From the NCBI GenBank assembly GCA_945905735.1, contig CAMDQC010000001.1, positions 1 through 64,000 of the forward strand: a DNA stretch of 64,000 nt. Direction: 5' to 3'. The translations under genes were made by a program, and so were the position numbers. Under the pieces are notes generated by a model. The model did no database searches and was not told where the DNA came from. It saw nothing but the letters and a program-made list of their open reading frames with translations. This DNA comes from Prosthecobacter debontii. Lineage in GTDB: Bacteria; Verrucomicrobiota; Verrucomicrobiia; Chthoniobacterales; Chthoniobacteraceae. Below, piece by piece: positions 55,484 to 64,000 of the stretch (its first letter is position 1; each line of letters starts with the position of its first letter).

Positions 55484-58400
55484 ATGAAACAACTGCTGTT
55501 TAGTCTCGTGATCTCTTCTTTGGCTTGGACTGCTTATTCGGCGGATCGGGTCGAGCTTGTCAAAAACCTCGCGCGCCGCGGAGAAAACCCGGGCGGGAAG
55601 CTGGTCCTCGCAGCGGATGGGAAGTATTACGGTACCACGAAAAATGGTGGAACGAACGGGTTCGGTTGCGTTTACCGCTTTGATGCGGCGACGGGTTCGA
55701 TCGCTACGGTGGCGAGCTTCGGCTCTACGGTCGGGCGATTTCCGGAAGGCGAGCTTTTGGACGGTGCGGATGGTTTCCTTTATGGAACGGCGAAACAAGG
55801 CGGCGCGATTTTGCCTACGGATGACCCGAACACGACCGCGGATGAAAAAGAGGGGCTGGGTACGATTTTCCGTGTAAAAATTAGCGACGGAACGCTCACG
55901 AAATTAGCGCAGTTCGATGGGGCGAACTCCGGCAAGTTTCCTCTCGGAGGGTTGGTAAAAGTCGGGAGCCGATATTATGGAGTTGCGAGTGAGGGCGGCG
56001 CTTCGAGTTGTGGCACCGTGTTCAAAGTGACGCCCGTGGCGGGCTCCACAAACTGGGATCTTGGTGCGTTTGCGCCATTTACCGGCACGGCAAACGGCAA
56101 GATGCCGTGGGGCACTCTAGTGGATGTGGGTAACGGCTCGCTTCTTGGCACGACGGAACTCGGAGGAAGCGTGGCAGACAAGGGCTGCGTGTTTAAGGTC
56201 GCGACGAGTGGCGCGAATCAAGGTGTAATTCAATTGATGCGGATATTCGCTGGCGGTGCCACGGATGGGGCGAACCCACGGGCGGGACTTTGGAAATCAA
56301 AGGCGGATGGCTTTTTCTACGGGACGACGTATGCGGGCGGGACGGAAGATGCGGGCACGGTCTTCCGTATCAGCTCGGCTGGGGCTGGTTTCGCCATCGT
56401 CGCGAGCATGGAGAGTGCAAAAGGATCGCGTCCCCAGGCGAGCGTCGTGGAACCGCCGGTGCCGGATGATTTCCTCTACGGCACATGCTCAACAGGTGGT
56501 GCCAATGGTGTCGGCACAGTCTTTAAAGTAATTCGCAACGGAAACGGCGCTTTGATCAGTCCGGGTAACGTGGCGAACTGCAACGACGCGGACGGAAAGA
56601 CTCCGCTGAGCGGCTTGATCTTCGGGAACGATGGTTTGGCTTACGGCACGGCGGAGCAAGGGGGTACGGGCGGCACGGGCGGCATCTTCCGCATCACCAC
56701 AAGCATTGCTTTACGAGGCGCGGCGAGCTTCCTCTCCACGGAAGGTTCCAACCCGCGTGCTTCGCTGGCTGCGGGGCTGGATGGTACCCTCTACGGCACG
56801 ACGTTCGATGGCGGTGCGACCGGTTTTGGATCGGTATTCCGCGTGAGGCCCGATGGGACGTTTGAGACCGTGGCGAACTTCGTGGGCACCGACGGCGCGA
56901 ACCCACTCGGTCAGCTCATCGTGGTACCGGACGGCACATTGTACGGAACCACGTATAAAGGTGGCACCAATGGCCGTGGCACGTTCTTCCGCATCACGGC
57001 GGATGGCACAGTCCAATCGCTCATTAGCTTTGGCAGCGCAGCTGCGGAAATAGGCTCAAACCCTCGCGGCACGCTGATTCGAAACGGAAACGACTTTTTC
57101 GGCGTCACCGAAAAAGGGGGAGAAAGCGAGAAAGGCACGATTTTCAAAATTACCGTCAACTCGCTCGGCTCAACTACCCCGGCAGCACTCACAACGCTCG
57201 TCGAACTCTCGGACGGCGAGGCCCCATTTGGCGGCCTCGTTGACGGCGGCGACGGGTTTTATTACGGCACTACCACAAGAGGCGGCACGAATAGCGTCGG
57301 CACCTTTTTTAAGATCAGCCCCAGCGGTGAACTTACAAAACTTTACGACTTCACCCTCGCGAATCCTCTCCCCGGCAGCAATCTCGTGAGCGACACCGCA
57401 AACGCCGCATTCTACGGCACCAGCGATCCCACCCTTGTTGAGCCCCCTGTCGGCACTGAATTCGGCACCGTCTATAAGATCACCGCTACTGGCACCCTCA
57501 CGACCCTCCACTCCTTCACAGGAGATACCACCGTGCTCGGCGACGGACGGGGCCCCCGCAACATTACGCGCATCGCCTCCGACCTTCTCGCTGGCGTCAC
57601 CTACGGCGGTGGCGGCAGTCTCTTTACCATCGGGACATCCCCCGGCGCGCCCACGAAAATATATTCTTTCAGCGACAACTTCTCCGGGGTGCTCCGCGCA
57701 TCCCGCCCTGAAGCCGCACCGTTTCTCGCGCCCGATGGCGCGATCTATGGCGTGACACAAAAAAGCAGCCTCGGCGGTGGTGCAATCTATCGGATGCTCA
57801 ACAGCCCCGAAGCCATCATTACCTCCGTCACCGAAACAGCCCCCAACTCCGCCATCGCACGCGGCATCGTAAATCCCAATGGCGAAACCGTGGACACCTT
57901 CTTTGAGTTCTCCACCAACGCGGACTTCAGTTCGCCCGTCGAAACTAGCCACCAGTCGCTCTCCGGCATAGCCGCGCAAAATGTCTTAGCGGATCTCAGT
58001 CCGTTGACACCGGGCACCACCTACTTCGTCCGTCTCCGGGCAGGCACGCGCACCAGCCCCACCTTCACCTACGGCCCACCTCTCGCCACGACCGGCGCAG
58101 CGTCCGCAGTCGGCGCAAGCGTCGCAACTCTCCGCTCAATCGTGAACCCCTACGGACGAGAAACCAGCGTCGCTCTCCAGTACGGCACCACCCTTTCCTA
58201 CGCCAGCCAAGCCACCCTCCCGAGCGCAGGAAATGGCAGCGCCCCAGCCGTCATCGAAGCCGTCATCGCCGGCCTTACCCCATCGACCAACTACCACTAT
58301 CGCATTGTCGCCACGAACTCCGCTGGCACCACTTTCGGCGCAGACGCCACCTTCAGAACCGGCATCAACACTCCACCGAGCGCCCCCGCACTTTTAGGCC

Positions 58401-59650
58401 TCACGACCAGCCTCACGAACACAATCACCATCGCTCCCACCACCGGTCTCGACCCCGACGGCGACACCCTCACCCTCGACATCGAAAACCAACCTTCCTT
58501 CGGCACCGCCTCGATTTTCGCCGGCAGCGTCATCCGCTTCACCCCTAATGCAGGCTTCAAAGGGACCGACACGTTCACCTACTCCGTCACCGACCCCAGC
58601 CAAGCCAAGACCGTCGGGACCGTCACGATTCGCAACCCCTTCACTGCCCTCAAAGGTAACTACCTCACCTATCTCACCTCCCCCGAAGGCCAACCGACCG
58701 GCACCATCAAACTCACCCTCAGCGCGACCGGAGCCTTTACCGGCACGCTGACGTACGGCGGCACCTTCCCCATAAACGGAACCATTGATCCTGTGACTGG
58801 AAACCGCGCCGGCACGTCCACGATCACCATTCCTCGCAAAGGAAAACCTGACCTCTCCATCACGCTCCACTTCGACACCTCCAGCGAAACAGGAACGCTC
58901 AGCGGCACCGTTGACGACCAAAACATCACACCCGATGCCCGCCTGAAAACCACCGCCATCGCGTCCCGCCACACCGTCTGGCTCCGCCCGCCCACAGACC
59001 CGCTCCTCCCCCAAGGCAACGGCTGGGCCACCCTCACCATCTCCGCGAAAGGAGCTGCAAAAATGGCTGGCAAACTCAGCGACGGCACCCCATTTGCCAC
59101 GGCTCCCTCCCTCCGCGCCACCGACTCCCTCCTCATTAACGTTCCCCTTTACACCACCCAGCCCATCACCGGGCGCGGATACCTCTTTGGCGTGCTCACC
59201 TTCGCAGATAAACCTGGTAGCGACGCCGACGGCACCCTCCAATGGAAACGCGGCCCGCAACCCACCAGCCTCTACTACCCGCTCGGCTTCGGCCCTGAAA
59301 ATATCACCGTGCTCTCCTCCCGCTGGGTGGCACCCACCACCATCCCCGGCACTCATCAACTCGATCTTACTGACGGAGGCCTAGCGGATAACGAACCCAA
59401 TAATCTCCCTCTCACCTTCACATTCCTGAGAACCGGGAAAACGCTCATCACCTCGGCCAACGTGCCTGAAAAAGTCACCCTCGCCGCCGCATTCAAAACC
59501 GGCACGTTCACCGGCACCTTCATTCATCCCGATGTCGTCCCGGTCAAACCGCGCGGCTTCTCGGGCATCCTCTTCCAGAAACAAAATACCGGCGTCGGCC
59601 TCTTCCTTGGAACCACCACCGCCGGCGCGGCCCTCATCGACCTTCAGTAA
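55484..59650 (+). CDS. GloVer tandem-repeat exoprotein
   Basis: A 1388-residue exported protein (signal MKQLLFSLVISSLAWTAYSA). Residues about 25-775 are a tandem array of some 13 GloVer units (TIGR03803-type, named for Gloeobacter and Verrucomicrobia) with the pattern DGxLYGTTxxGGxxGxGTVF (for example PDGTLYGTTYKGGTNGRGTF), probably forming a propeller or beta-solenoid. Two fibronectin-like modules follow at about 775-960 (VNPNGETVDTFFEFSTNADF), then an Ig/cadherin-like module at 963-1050 (NAGFKGTDTFTYSVTDPSQ). The last 335 residues (from GNYLTYLTSPEG) form the same C-terminal beta pattern as the 15.0-17.5 kb protein, ending GVGLFLGTTTAGAALIDLQ. Surface location is likely; function unknown. 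Confidence 0.9.
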   Translation: MKQLLFSLVISSLAWTAYSADRVELVKNLARRGENPGGKLVLAADGKYYGTTKNGGTNGFGCVYRFDAATGSIATVASFGSTVGRFPEGELLDGADGFLYGTAKQGGAILPTDDPNTTADEKEGLGTIFRVKISDGTLTKLAQFDGANSGKFPLGGLVKVGSRYYGVASEGGASSCGTVFKVTPVAGSTNWDLGAFAPFTGTANGKMPWGTLVDVGNGSLLGTTELGGSVADKGCVFKVATSGANQGVIQLMRIFAGGATDGANPRAGLWKSKADGFFYGTTYAGGTEDAGTVFRISSAGAGFAIVASMESAKGSRPQASVVEPPVPDDFLYGTCSTGGANGVGTVFKVIRNGNGALISPGNVANCNDADGKTPLSGLIFGNDGLAYGTAEQGGTGGTGGIFRITTSIALRGAASFLSTEGSNPRASLAAGLDGTLYGTTFDGGATGFGSVFRVRPDGTFETVANFVGTDGANPLGQLIVVPDGTLYGTTYKGGTNGRGTFFRITADGTVQSLISFGSAAAEIGSNPRGTLIRNGNDFFGVTEKGGESEKGTIFKITVNSLGSTTPAALTTLVELSDGEAPFGGLVDGGDGFYYGTTTRGGTNSVGTFFKISPSGELTKLYDFTLANPLPGSNLVSDTANAAFYGTSDPTLVEPPVGTEFGTVYKITATGTLTTLHSFTGDTTVLGDGRGPRNITRIASDLLAGVTYGGGGSLFTIGTSPGAPTKIYSFSDNFSGVLRASRPEAAPFLAPDGAIYGVTQKSSLGGGAIYRMLNSPEAIITSVTETAPNSAIARGIVNPNGETVDTFFEFSTNADFSSPVETSHQSLSGIAAQNVLADLSPLTPGTTYFVRLRAGTRTSPTFTYGPPLATTGAASAVGASVATLRSIVNPYGRETSVALQYGTTLSYASQATLPSAGNGSAPAVIEAVIAGLTPSTNYHYRIVATNSAGTTFGADATFRTGINTPPSAPALLGLTTSLTNTITIAPTTGLDPDGDTLTLDIENQPSFGTASIFAGSVIRFTPNAGFKGTDTFTYSVTDPSQAKTVGTVTIRNPFTALKGNYLTYLTSPEGQPTGTIKLTLSATGAFTGTLTYGGTFPINGTIDPVTGNRAGTSTITIPRKGKPDLSITLHFDTSSETGTLSGTVDDQNITPDARLKTTAIASRHTVWLRPPTDPLLPQGNGWATLTISAKGAAKMAGKLSDGTPFATAPSLRATDSLLINVPLYTTQPITGRGYLFGVLTFADKPGSDADGTLQWKRGPQPTSLYYPLGFGPENITVLSSRWVAPTTIPGTHQLDLTDGGLADNEPNNLPLTFTFLRTGKTLITSANVPEKVTLAAAFKTGTFTGTFIHPDVVPVKPRGFSGILFQKQNTGVGLFLGTTTAGAALIDLQ

Positions 59651-59698
59651 AACGCATTTCCGCTTTATCCCGCACCGGCAATCCTGCATGGGTCTAGG

Positions 59699-60751
59699 AT
59701 GAAAATCGGGCTCGTTCGGCGCGGATACTCCGGCAGCGGTGGAGCGGAGGCTTACCTGCTTCGCTTCGCTGAGGCTGCCCGCGCAGTCGGGCATGAAACC
59801 GTCGTTTTCGGCTCTGCCGAATGGAGCGCCGCCGACTGCGAAAAAATCATCGTCGATGGCCGGACGCCGCGCGAATTTGCCGACGCCATGCAAGCCATCC
59901 AGCCGCGCAAATCGTGCGACTTCCTCTTCTCGCTTGAGCGCGTGTGGGAGTGCGACGCCTTCCGCGCCGGCGACGGAGTCCATGCGTCGTGGCTGGAGCG
60001 GCGAGCGAAGTTCGAGCACTGGTGGAAGCCGGTGTTTCGGCGTTTTCAACGCAAGCACAGCGAACTCGTGGAGCTGGAGAGGACGCTCTTCACCGGCGGC
60101 GCGAAGCGCATCATCGCGAACTCGGCGCTCGTGCGGAGTGAGATCATCGAGCGCTTTCAAACACCCGCCGACCGCATCGCCCTCGTCCACAACGGCATCC
60201 CCGCCTGGCGTGAGGAACCCGGCGCTCGTCAGCGAGGAAGGAAGCGACTGGGGATTGCGGAGGAGCGGTTCGTCGTCCTTTTCACCGGCTCCGGCTGGGA
60301 GAGAAAAGGCCTGCGCTTTGCAATCGCTGCCCTCCCGCACGACGCGACATTGCTCGTCGCCGGTGCGGGAAAAAAAAGGGGGCTGCCCGACGCCGAGCAT
60401 GTCCACTTCCTCGGCGCACAATCACGCGCGGAAGTGAACGAACTACTCGCGGTAGCCGACGCATTTATCCTCCCCACGCTCTACGAACCATTCTCCAACG
60501 CCTGCCTCGAAGCGCTCGCGGCGGGCCTCCCCGTCATCACCACGACGGCGAACGGCTTCGCTGAAATCATCCAGCCCGGTGTCGAGGGCGATGTCGTAGA
60601 GCCGGGCGAGATCGCCTCTCTCCGCAGCGCGCTGGAACGCTGGAGAGAGCCGGAACGCCGCCAAGCAATCCGCGCGCAGCTTATCGAAAAGGGCGCGCAA
60701 TTCTCCATCGAGGCGAACGTCCAAGCGACCCTCGCCGAAATCGCGGAGTGA
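59699..60751 (+). CDS. GT4-family glycosyltransferase, WaaG-like
   Basis: A 350-residue GT-B enzyme. Features: [20 protein letters not shown] at the N-terminus (acceptor-side glycine loop), [51 protein letters not shown], and the nucleotide-sugar signature [20 protein letters not shown] with the EX7E glutamates. The pattern matches WaaG (LPS core glucosyltransferase I) more than other GT4 enzymes, but donor and acceptor are not proven. The gene lies 48 bases after the GloVer stop and 58 before purE. With glf and the GT-C gene it is one of three envelope-glycan genes in the window. Confidence 0.85.
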   Translation: MKIGLVRRGYSGSGGAEAYLLRFAEAARAVGHETVVFGSAEWSAADCEKIIVDGRTPREFADAMQAIQPRKSCDFLFSLERVWECDAFRAGDGVHASWLERRAKFEHWWKPVFRRFQRKHSELVELERTLFTGGAKRIIANSALVRSEIIERFQTPADRIALVHNGIPAWREEPGARQRGRKRLGIAEERFVVLFTGSGWERKGLRFAIAALPHDATLLVAGAGKKRGLPDAEHVHFLGAQSRAEVNELLAVADAFILPTLYEPFSNACLEALAAGLPVITTTANGFAEIIQPGVEGDVVEPGEIASLRSALERWREPERRQAIRAQLIEKGAQFSIEANVQATLAEIAE

Positions 60752-60809
60752 CAAAAGCAGTGCCCTTTTCGTCATTTACCCCTGCCTCAACTTTCCGCAA
60801 GCTCCCGCC

Positions 60810-61295
60810 ATGAAATCAGCACTCGTCGCCGTCATCATGGGCAGCAAATCCGACTGGGAAACCATGAAGCACACCGTGGACATTCTGGAGCGATTCGGCA
60901 TCCCGTACGATGCCAAGGTCGTCTCCGCCCACCGCACCCCGGACCTCATGGCCGACTATGCGAAGACTGCTGCCGAGCGCGGCATCCAAGTCATCATCGC
61001 CGGAGCGGGCGGGGCCGCCCATTTGCCCGGCATGGTCGCCGCGCACACGCATCTGCCCGTCTTTGGCGTACCCGTACAGAGCAAGGCGCTGAGCGGCCTG
61101 GACTCCCTCCTGAGCATCGCGCAAATGCCCGGCGGCATCCCCGTGGGCACGCTCGCCATCGGCGACGCAGGAGCGAAAAACGCGGGCCTGCTCGCCGTGA
61201 GCATCCTCGCCTTAAACAACAGCAGCGTCCGCCAAGCTCTCATCGCCTACCGGCAAAAACAGACCGACGAAGTGCTTCGGCAAAGCCTGCCGTAG
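60810..61295 (+). CDS. purE: N5-carboxyaminoimidazole ribonucleotide mutase
   Basis: A 161-residue enzyme of purine biosynthesis that converts N5-CAIR to CAIR. All class I PurE motifs are present: [33 protein letters not shown] (catalytic His), [60 protein letters not shown]. Length is normal. No purK gene lies next to it, unlike in many genomes. No Shine-Dalgarno precedes the ATG. Confidence 0.97.
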   Translation: MKSALVAVIMGSKSDWETMKHTVDILERFGIPYDAKVVSAHRTPDLMADYAKTAAERGIQVIIAGAGGAAHLPGMVAAHTHLPVFGVPVQSKALSGLDSLLSIAQMPGGIPVGTLAIGDAGAKNAGLLAVSILALNNSSVRQALIAYRQKQTDEVLRQSLP

Positions 61296-61323
61296 CGGCT
61301 CCGAGATTGCGAAAGTCCCAGAA

Positions 61324-62235
61324 GTGTGGTGGAAACCCTCGCAGACCGTGAGCAATGCCCGCAACAAAACCGTGAAGAAGAAAAAGACGCCGTATGATTC
61401 CCGGCAGATGCGATTGCCCGTGCTCACAGAGCATGAGAAAAAGCTGGCGACGAAGGCCCGAATCGCGGGCTTGGCGGACGGCGAAGATTTAGAAGCGGAG
61501 GCTGCGGAAATCGAAGAAGAGGAGATGCGCCGCCCGCTTCGGCATCGCATTTATAATGGAATCATCGGCCTAGCGATGGTGCCGTTTGCGTATGTGCTCA
61601 CGGTGGCACTGCTGCACATGTTCGGGGCTGTGCAGCGCCATGGGCCGTTTTACAAAGCGCATGAGTTCGTCTGCCTCATCGCTGGGTGTGTCATGTGGTT
61701 GGTTATCTTTGGGACGAGCTTGGCGATTCGGGGAATGCCACTGTTGCTGAAGTGGTATGTGGTGGGGCATGAGTTCATGCACGCTTGGCTGGCGGGCTTC
61801 TTTTTTAAGGGGAGGATCAAAGAGTTCGTCGCCGAGGAGGAGGGCGGCTACATCATCACGGACAAGTATAACTTCATCATCGCGCTGGCTCCTTACCTGT
61901 GGCCGATCTACAGCGTCCCGGTGGTGGCCGCGTGGGGTGTCGCGGGGTGGACTCCGTGGGGCTTGGAATATGCAGGTTCGTTCTTCGGAGCTCTAGGGTT
62001 CACGTGGATGTTCCACGTGAGCTTCACGGTGTGGATGCTGTTAAAGGGACAGAGCGACCTGCTTGGTCCGGGGCGGATATTTTCGCTGGCGCTAATTTAC
62101 ATTTTCAATGTGGGACTGCTCGCGACGTTCGTGATTACGATGGCTCCGGAGTTCACATGGGCGAACTTTGGAAAAGAGCTGTGGGCCGTGACGATGGACT
62201 TCTATCGCTCTGTTGCCCGTGCCTTGGCGAGCTGA
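61324..62235 (+). CDS. Membrane zinc metalloprotease, M50-like
   Basis: Up to 303 residues with five hydrophobic segments (IIGLAMVPFAYVLTVALLHM, FVCLIAGCVMWLVIFGTSLA, FIIALAPYLWPIYSVPVVAA, FFGALGFTWMFHVSFTVWML, LALIYIFNVGLLATFVITMA). The third-helix region has KWYVVGHEFMHAWLAGFFF, an HExxH zinc motif within a hydrophobic setting as in site-2/M50 proteases, followed by FKGRIKEFVAEEEGGYIIT. The N-terminus is basic and then acidic (EDLEAEAAEIEEEEM). The start is uncertain: GTG 61324, GTG 61348 and ATG 61408 are in frame, and the last is the only ATG. The second zinc-binding motif of M50 (NxxPxxxxDG) was not found, so the assignment is tentative. Confidence 0.68.
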   Translation: MWWKPSQTVSNARNKTVKKKKTPYDSRQMRLPVLTEHEKKLATKARIAGLADGEDLEAEAAEIEEEEMRRPLRHRIYNGIIGLAMVPFAYVLTVALLHMFGAVQRHGPFYKAHEFVCLIAGCVMWLVIFGTSLAIRGMPLLLKWYVVGHEFMHAWLAGFFFKGRIKEFVAEEEGGYIITDKYNFIIALAPYLWPIYSVPVVAAWGVAGWTPWGLEYAGSFFGALGFTWMFHVSFTVWMLLKGQSDLLGPGRIFSLALIYIFNVGLLATFVITMAPEFTWANFGKELWAVTMDFYRSVARALAS

Positions 62236-62302
62236 GTCGAGGTGGCGGAAAGTTTCCCGTTTCGCGGGCATACTACCTGCATTCTCTGGGGTCTATCAGC
62301 CC

Positions 62303-62932
62303 ATGAAGATACACCTACTCGCATCCGCCGCCGCCATCTGCCTCAGTGCATGTGCGGGGACTAAAGTCACCAACACCGTCATTGCTGCCGGGGCAACTTC
62401 GCCCAAGGCCATTTTCATTCGCCCGTTTAGCATCGCAGACGGTGCTTTCAGTGGCTCACACGGAGGAAAAGCAAACAAGACCATTCGCCAGTCGCAGGCT
62501 CCCGCAGCGTTCGCAAATATCCTGAAGGAAGAACTGGAAAAACTCGCTCCGACCACAGTGCTTGCCGACGACGAGGATGCCAACTCCGGCTGGCTCGTCG
62601 ATGGGGCCATCGAACTCGTGGACGCGGGCTGCGCCCCGGCTCGCGCCATCGCCGGAGGCCTCGGCATCGGGCGCTCGGGAATCCTTCTTCATGTAAAAGT
62701 GACCGAAGTCGGCTCGACGCGCCGCAGCGATGAAAAGGGTGGGACCGGCCCCGTCGTATATGAATTTGATGTCGCCGGAGGTAGCCGCGTCATGGGTATC
62801 AACGGGACGATAAACTCTGCGGGCTTCGGCTACGCAGCGCCTTTCGACATGCGCAACGCCGCTGAACGCATCCGCCAGACGCTCGAAGTGGATGGCCATC
62901 GCTACGGCTACCGCGAGACCGCGCGGAACTAG
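62303..62932 (+). CDS. Lipoprotein, DUF4410-like
   Basis: A 209-residue lipoprotein: the start MKIHLLASAAAICLSACAG carries a lipobox (LSAC). The rest resembles DUF4410 proteins: KAIFIRPFSIADGAFSGSHG, FANILKEELEKLAPTTVLAD, GWLVDGAIELVDAGCAPARA, GLGIGRSGILLHVKVTEVGS, VYEFDVAGGSRVMGINGTIN, MRNAAERIRQTLEV. These are envelope proteins with a GNA1946-like fold and unknown role. The longer frame from 62213 overlaps the protease gene and is not used. Confidence 0.82.
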   Translation: MKIHLLASAAAICLSACAGTKVTNTVIAAGATSPKAIFIRPFSIADGAFSGSHGGKANKTIRQSQAPAAFANILKEELEKLAPTTVLADDEDANSGWLVDGAIELVDAGCAPARAIAGGLGIGRSGILLHVKVTEVGSTRRSDEKGGTGPVVYEFDVAGGSRVMGINGTINSAGFGYAAPFDMRNAAERIRQTLEVDGHRYGYRETARN

Positions 62933-63084
62933 AAATTTCAGAATGTTGGTTGGAAAACAGGTGGGCGGTGTTCGCAAGGATGCCGTCCACCTCACCTCTT
63001 GTAGGAGCAGCGCAAACCCTGCATCCATGCGGGTTCCGGAGTGACGCAGAAAAAGATTCGCCTTGCGTGAAATGAGCGCGGAGC

Positions 63085-63100
63085 TTGGCACAGGCCGTGC
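63085..63100 (+). promoter_or_regulatory. Possible sigma-54 (-24/-12) promoter
   Basis: TTGGCACAGGCCGTGC has GG and GC separated by exactly ten bases, the strict spacing of sigma-54 promoters, and matches TGGCAC fully, but the -12 half is GTGC instead of TTGC. The start of transcription would lie only a few bases before the ATG at 63114, which argues against it. No enhancer-binding regulator gene is nearby. Confidence 0.25.
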
Positions 63101-63113
63101 GTCTCACGTCTGC

Positions 63114-64000
63114 ATGTCCAACACAAAATTCCTTACAGCCATCATCGTTCCGGCGCTCAGCTTCGGTGCCTTCAAGCTTTGGAGCGCCGCAGAAGACTCG
63201 CTCGCAGCATTCCAATCGCCCACTACAGCTGTCGCCGCAGTCATCGCGCTCGCCGCTGCCGCCGACCAAAGCGCCGCTCCTGCGCAAGTGCCGCAATTCC
63301 GCAAACCCGCGCCCATCATCACCTTGACAAGTGCCGACGACGAGGCGCTTCCTCCGATCGGCGCCGGGCCGCAATCCATCCTCCCGCCAGAGCCGCTTAC
63401 CGCACCCACGGTCGCAGACGTGAAAGCGGAAATCGCGAGTGCACAGGCTATCGCGAAAGCGGAGGTCAAATTCCAAAACACCGACATCCTCAGCGGCACC
63501 GAACAAGGCATCGTCCAGCAAACGCTCATAGGCAACGGGCGCGACCGCCTCATCGCCAAGCTGCGCAACAACTCCCCCACCCCGCTGCGCGTCGGCATTC
63601 CCGCCGGGCAAGTCTTCGAAAGTGGACGCAACCTCGTCATCGTCGCACGGCCCGCCGAAGCCGAGCTGATGCCCGCGCAATCGCTCGACGTGCGCCTCGT
63701 TACCGTCGCGCTTTACTCCGCGAATAAAATTGGGGAGTCCTCCTACAAACCCTCCTACCAGACTGCGCCAAAGCTGGAGGCCTTCCTCGCCTGGGTCGCC
63801 CAGCACCCCGAAGTCGGTGCCCCCGCGCTCCAGACGGCAGTCCTCGCGCTCACCGAGAATCTCCCACTCAACTCGCTCTCCAAATTTGCGCCCACCAACG
63901 GCATCACCTCCAAGCTCCCCACCGACGCCTTCCGCGTAGAAACCGGCGACCTCATCGGCGCACTCACCGCGCTCCGCGAAAGCGGCACGAGGCTCGACAC
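63114..64000 (+). CDS. Secreted protein of unknown function (3' end outside window)
   Basis: Open from ATG 63114 to the window edge (295 codons and two bases). The N-terminus MSNTKFLTAIIVPALSFGAF is a signal or anchor, followed by an Ala/Pro-rich stretch to about residue 105. The folded part begins near AEVKFQNTDILSGTEQGIVQ and includes LIAKLRNNSPTPLRVGIPAG, QVFESGRNLVIVARPAEAEL and QSLDVRLVTVALYSANKIGE, which has the look of a beta-sandwich like those of surface proteins. No family was recognised. Codon use and context fit a real gene; no competing long frame shares this coding character. Confidence 0.7.
   Translation, partial: MSNTKFLTAIIVPALSFGAFKLWSAAEDSLAAFQSPTTAVAAVIALAAAADQSAAPAQVPQFRKPAPIITLTSADDEALPPIGAGPQSILPPEPLTAPTVADVKAEIASAQAIAKAEVKFQNTDILSGTEQGIVQQTLIGNGRDRLIAKLRNNSPTPLRVGIPAGQVFESGRNLVIVARPAEAELMPAQSLDVRLVTVALYSANKIGESSYKPSYQTAPKLEAFLAWVAQHPEVGAPALQTAVLALTENLPLNSLSKFAPTNGITSKLPTDAFRVETGDLIGALTALRESGTRLD

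Overview
The window looks like chromosomal DNA of a GC-rich member of the Verrucomicrobiota, probably a Chthoniobacter/Spartobacteria-type lineage (inferred from family content, not from a marker tree). The pointers are: very large autotransporter-repeat proteins, one ending in a PEP-CTERM motif (VPEPS); a GloVer tandem-repeat protein; the planctomycete/verrucomicrobial PSCyt-DUF1549-DUF1553 and DUF1501 pair; an ECF sigma/anti-sigma/giant-exoprotein operon; a YdjY plus prenyltransferase-fold pair; and few Shine-Dalgarno sequences. No rRNA, tRNA, CRISPR array or intact transposase was seen.

Layout. 1-5.06 kb: 5' part of a PEP-CTERM autotransporter-repeat protein running off the left edge. 5.35-10.04 kb: a secreted LTD/LamG/CotH protein. 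10.1-15.0 kb: housekeeping (cNMP-binding protein, RhlE-like helicase, rpsA with a clear terminator, ArsR-methyltransferase fusion) with a palindromic repeat between rpsA and the helicase. 15.0-19.4 kb: a large secreted beta protein and the YdjY/prenyltransferase-fold pair. 19.7-35.1 kb: the DUF1501 gene (19.7-21.1) and the PSCyt/DUF1553 gene (32.6-35.1), normally neighbours, lie in the usual order but 11.4 kb apart. The gap holds a translationally coupled ECF sigma, anti-sigma-like and 2647-residue exoprotein operon, flanked by wreckage: an SGNH-like pseudogene with an in-frame stop, a CHC2 zinc-finger fragment, an antitoxin with a PIN toxin cut at its 36th codon, a second PIN gene start in the opposite direction, and a degenerate 22-bp tandem array of about 16 units.

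35.3-41.9 kb: envelope polysaccharide genes (glf, a GT-C transferase), a secretin-like lipoprotein gene whose lipobox cysteine codon is TGA, another PIN remnant, a VOC protein, a second ECF sigma factor and an S41-like protein lacking catalytic residues. 42.2-46.5 kb: a YfiR, histidine kinase, hybrid response regulator/kinase signalling operon. 46.6-51.3 kb: a thioredoxin/CxxCH/PDZ protein, a frameshifted galactose-oxidase/kelch-like gene, a 117-bp remnant of a second copy of the PDZ gene, and a YncE-like beta-propeller. 51.3-55.2 kb (minus strand): Pro-rich membrane protein and trxA, a terminator, then serine protease, YbhN-type membrane protein and methyltransferase. 55.5-64 kb: the GloVer protein, a WaaG-like glycosyltransferase, purE, an M50-like membrane metalloprotease, a DUF4410-like lipoprotein and a truncated secreted protein.

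Most of the coding capacity serves the cell surface. The most unusual non-coding signals are the 22-bp array with a GGAGG core at 32.0-32.4 kb, the 25-bp perfect palindrome at 12.06-12.12 kb and a 26-bp identical repeat in the leaders of two envelope loci. The best protein-level leads are the UGA in a lipobox, a C-terminal beta domain shared by two otherwise different exoproteins, and the split DUF1553/DUF1501 pair.
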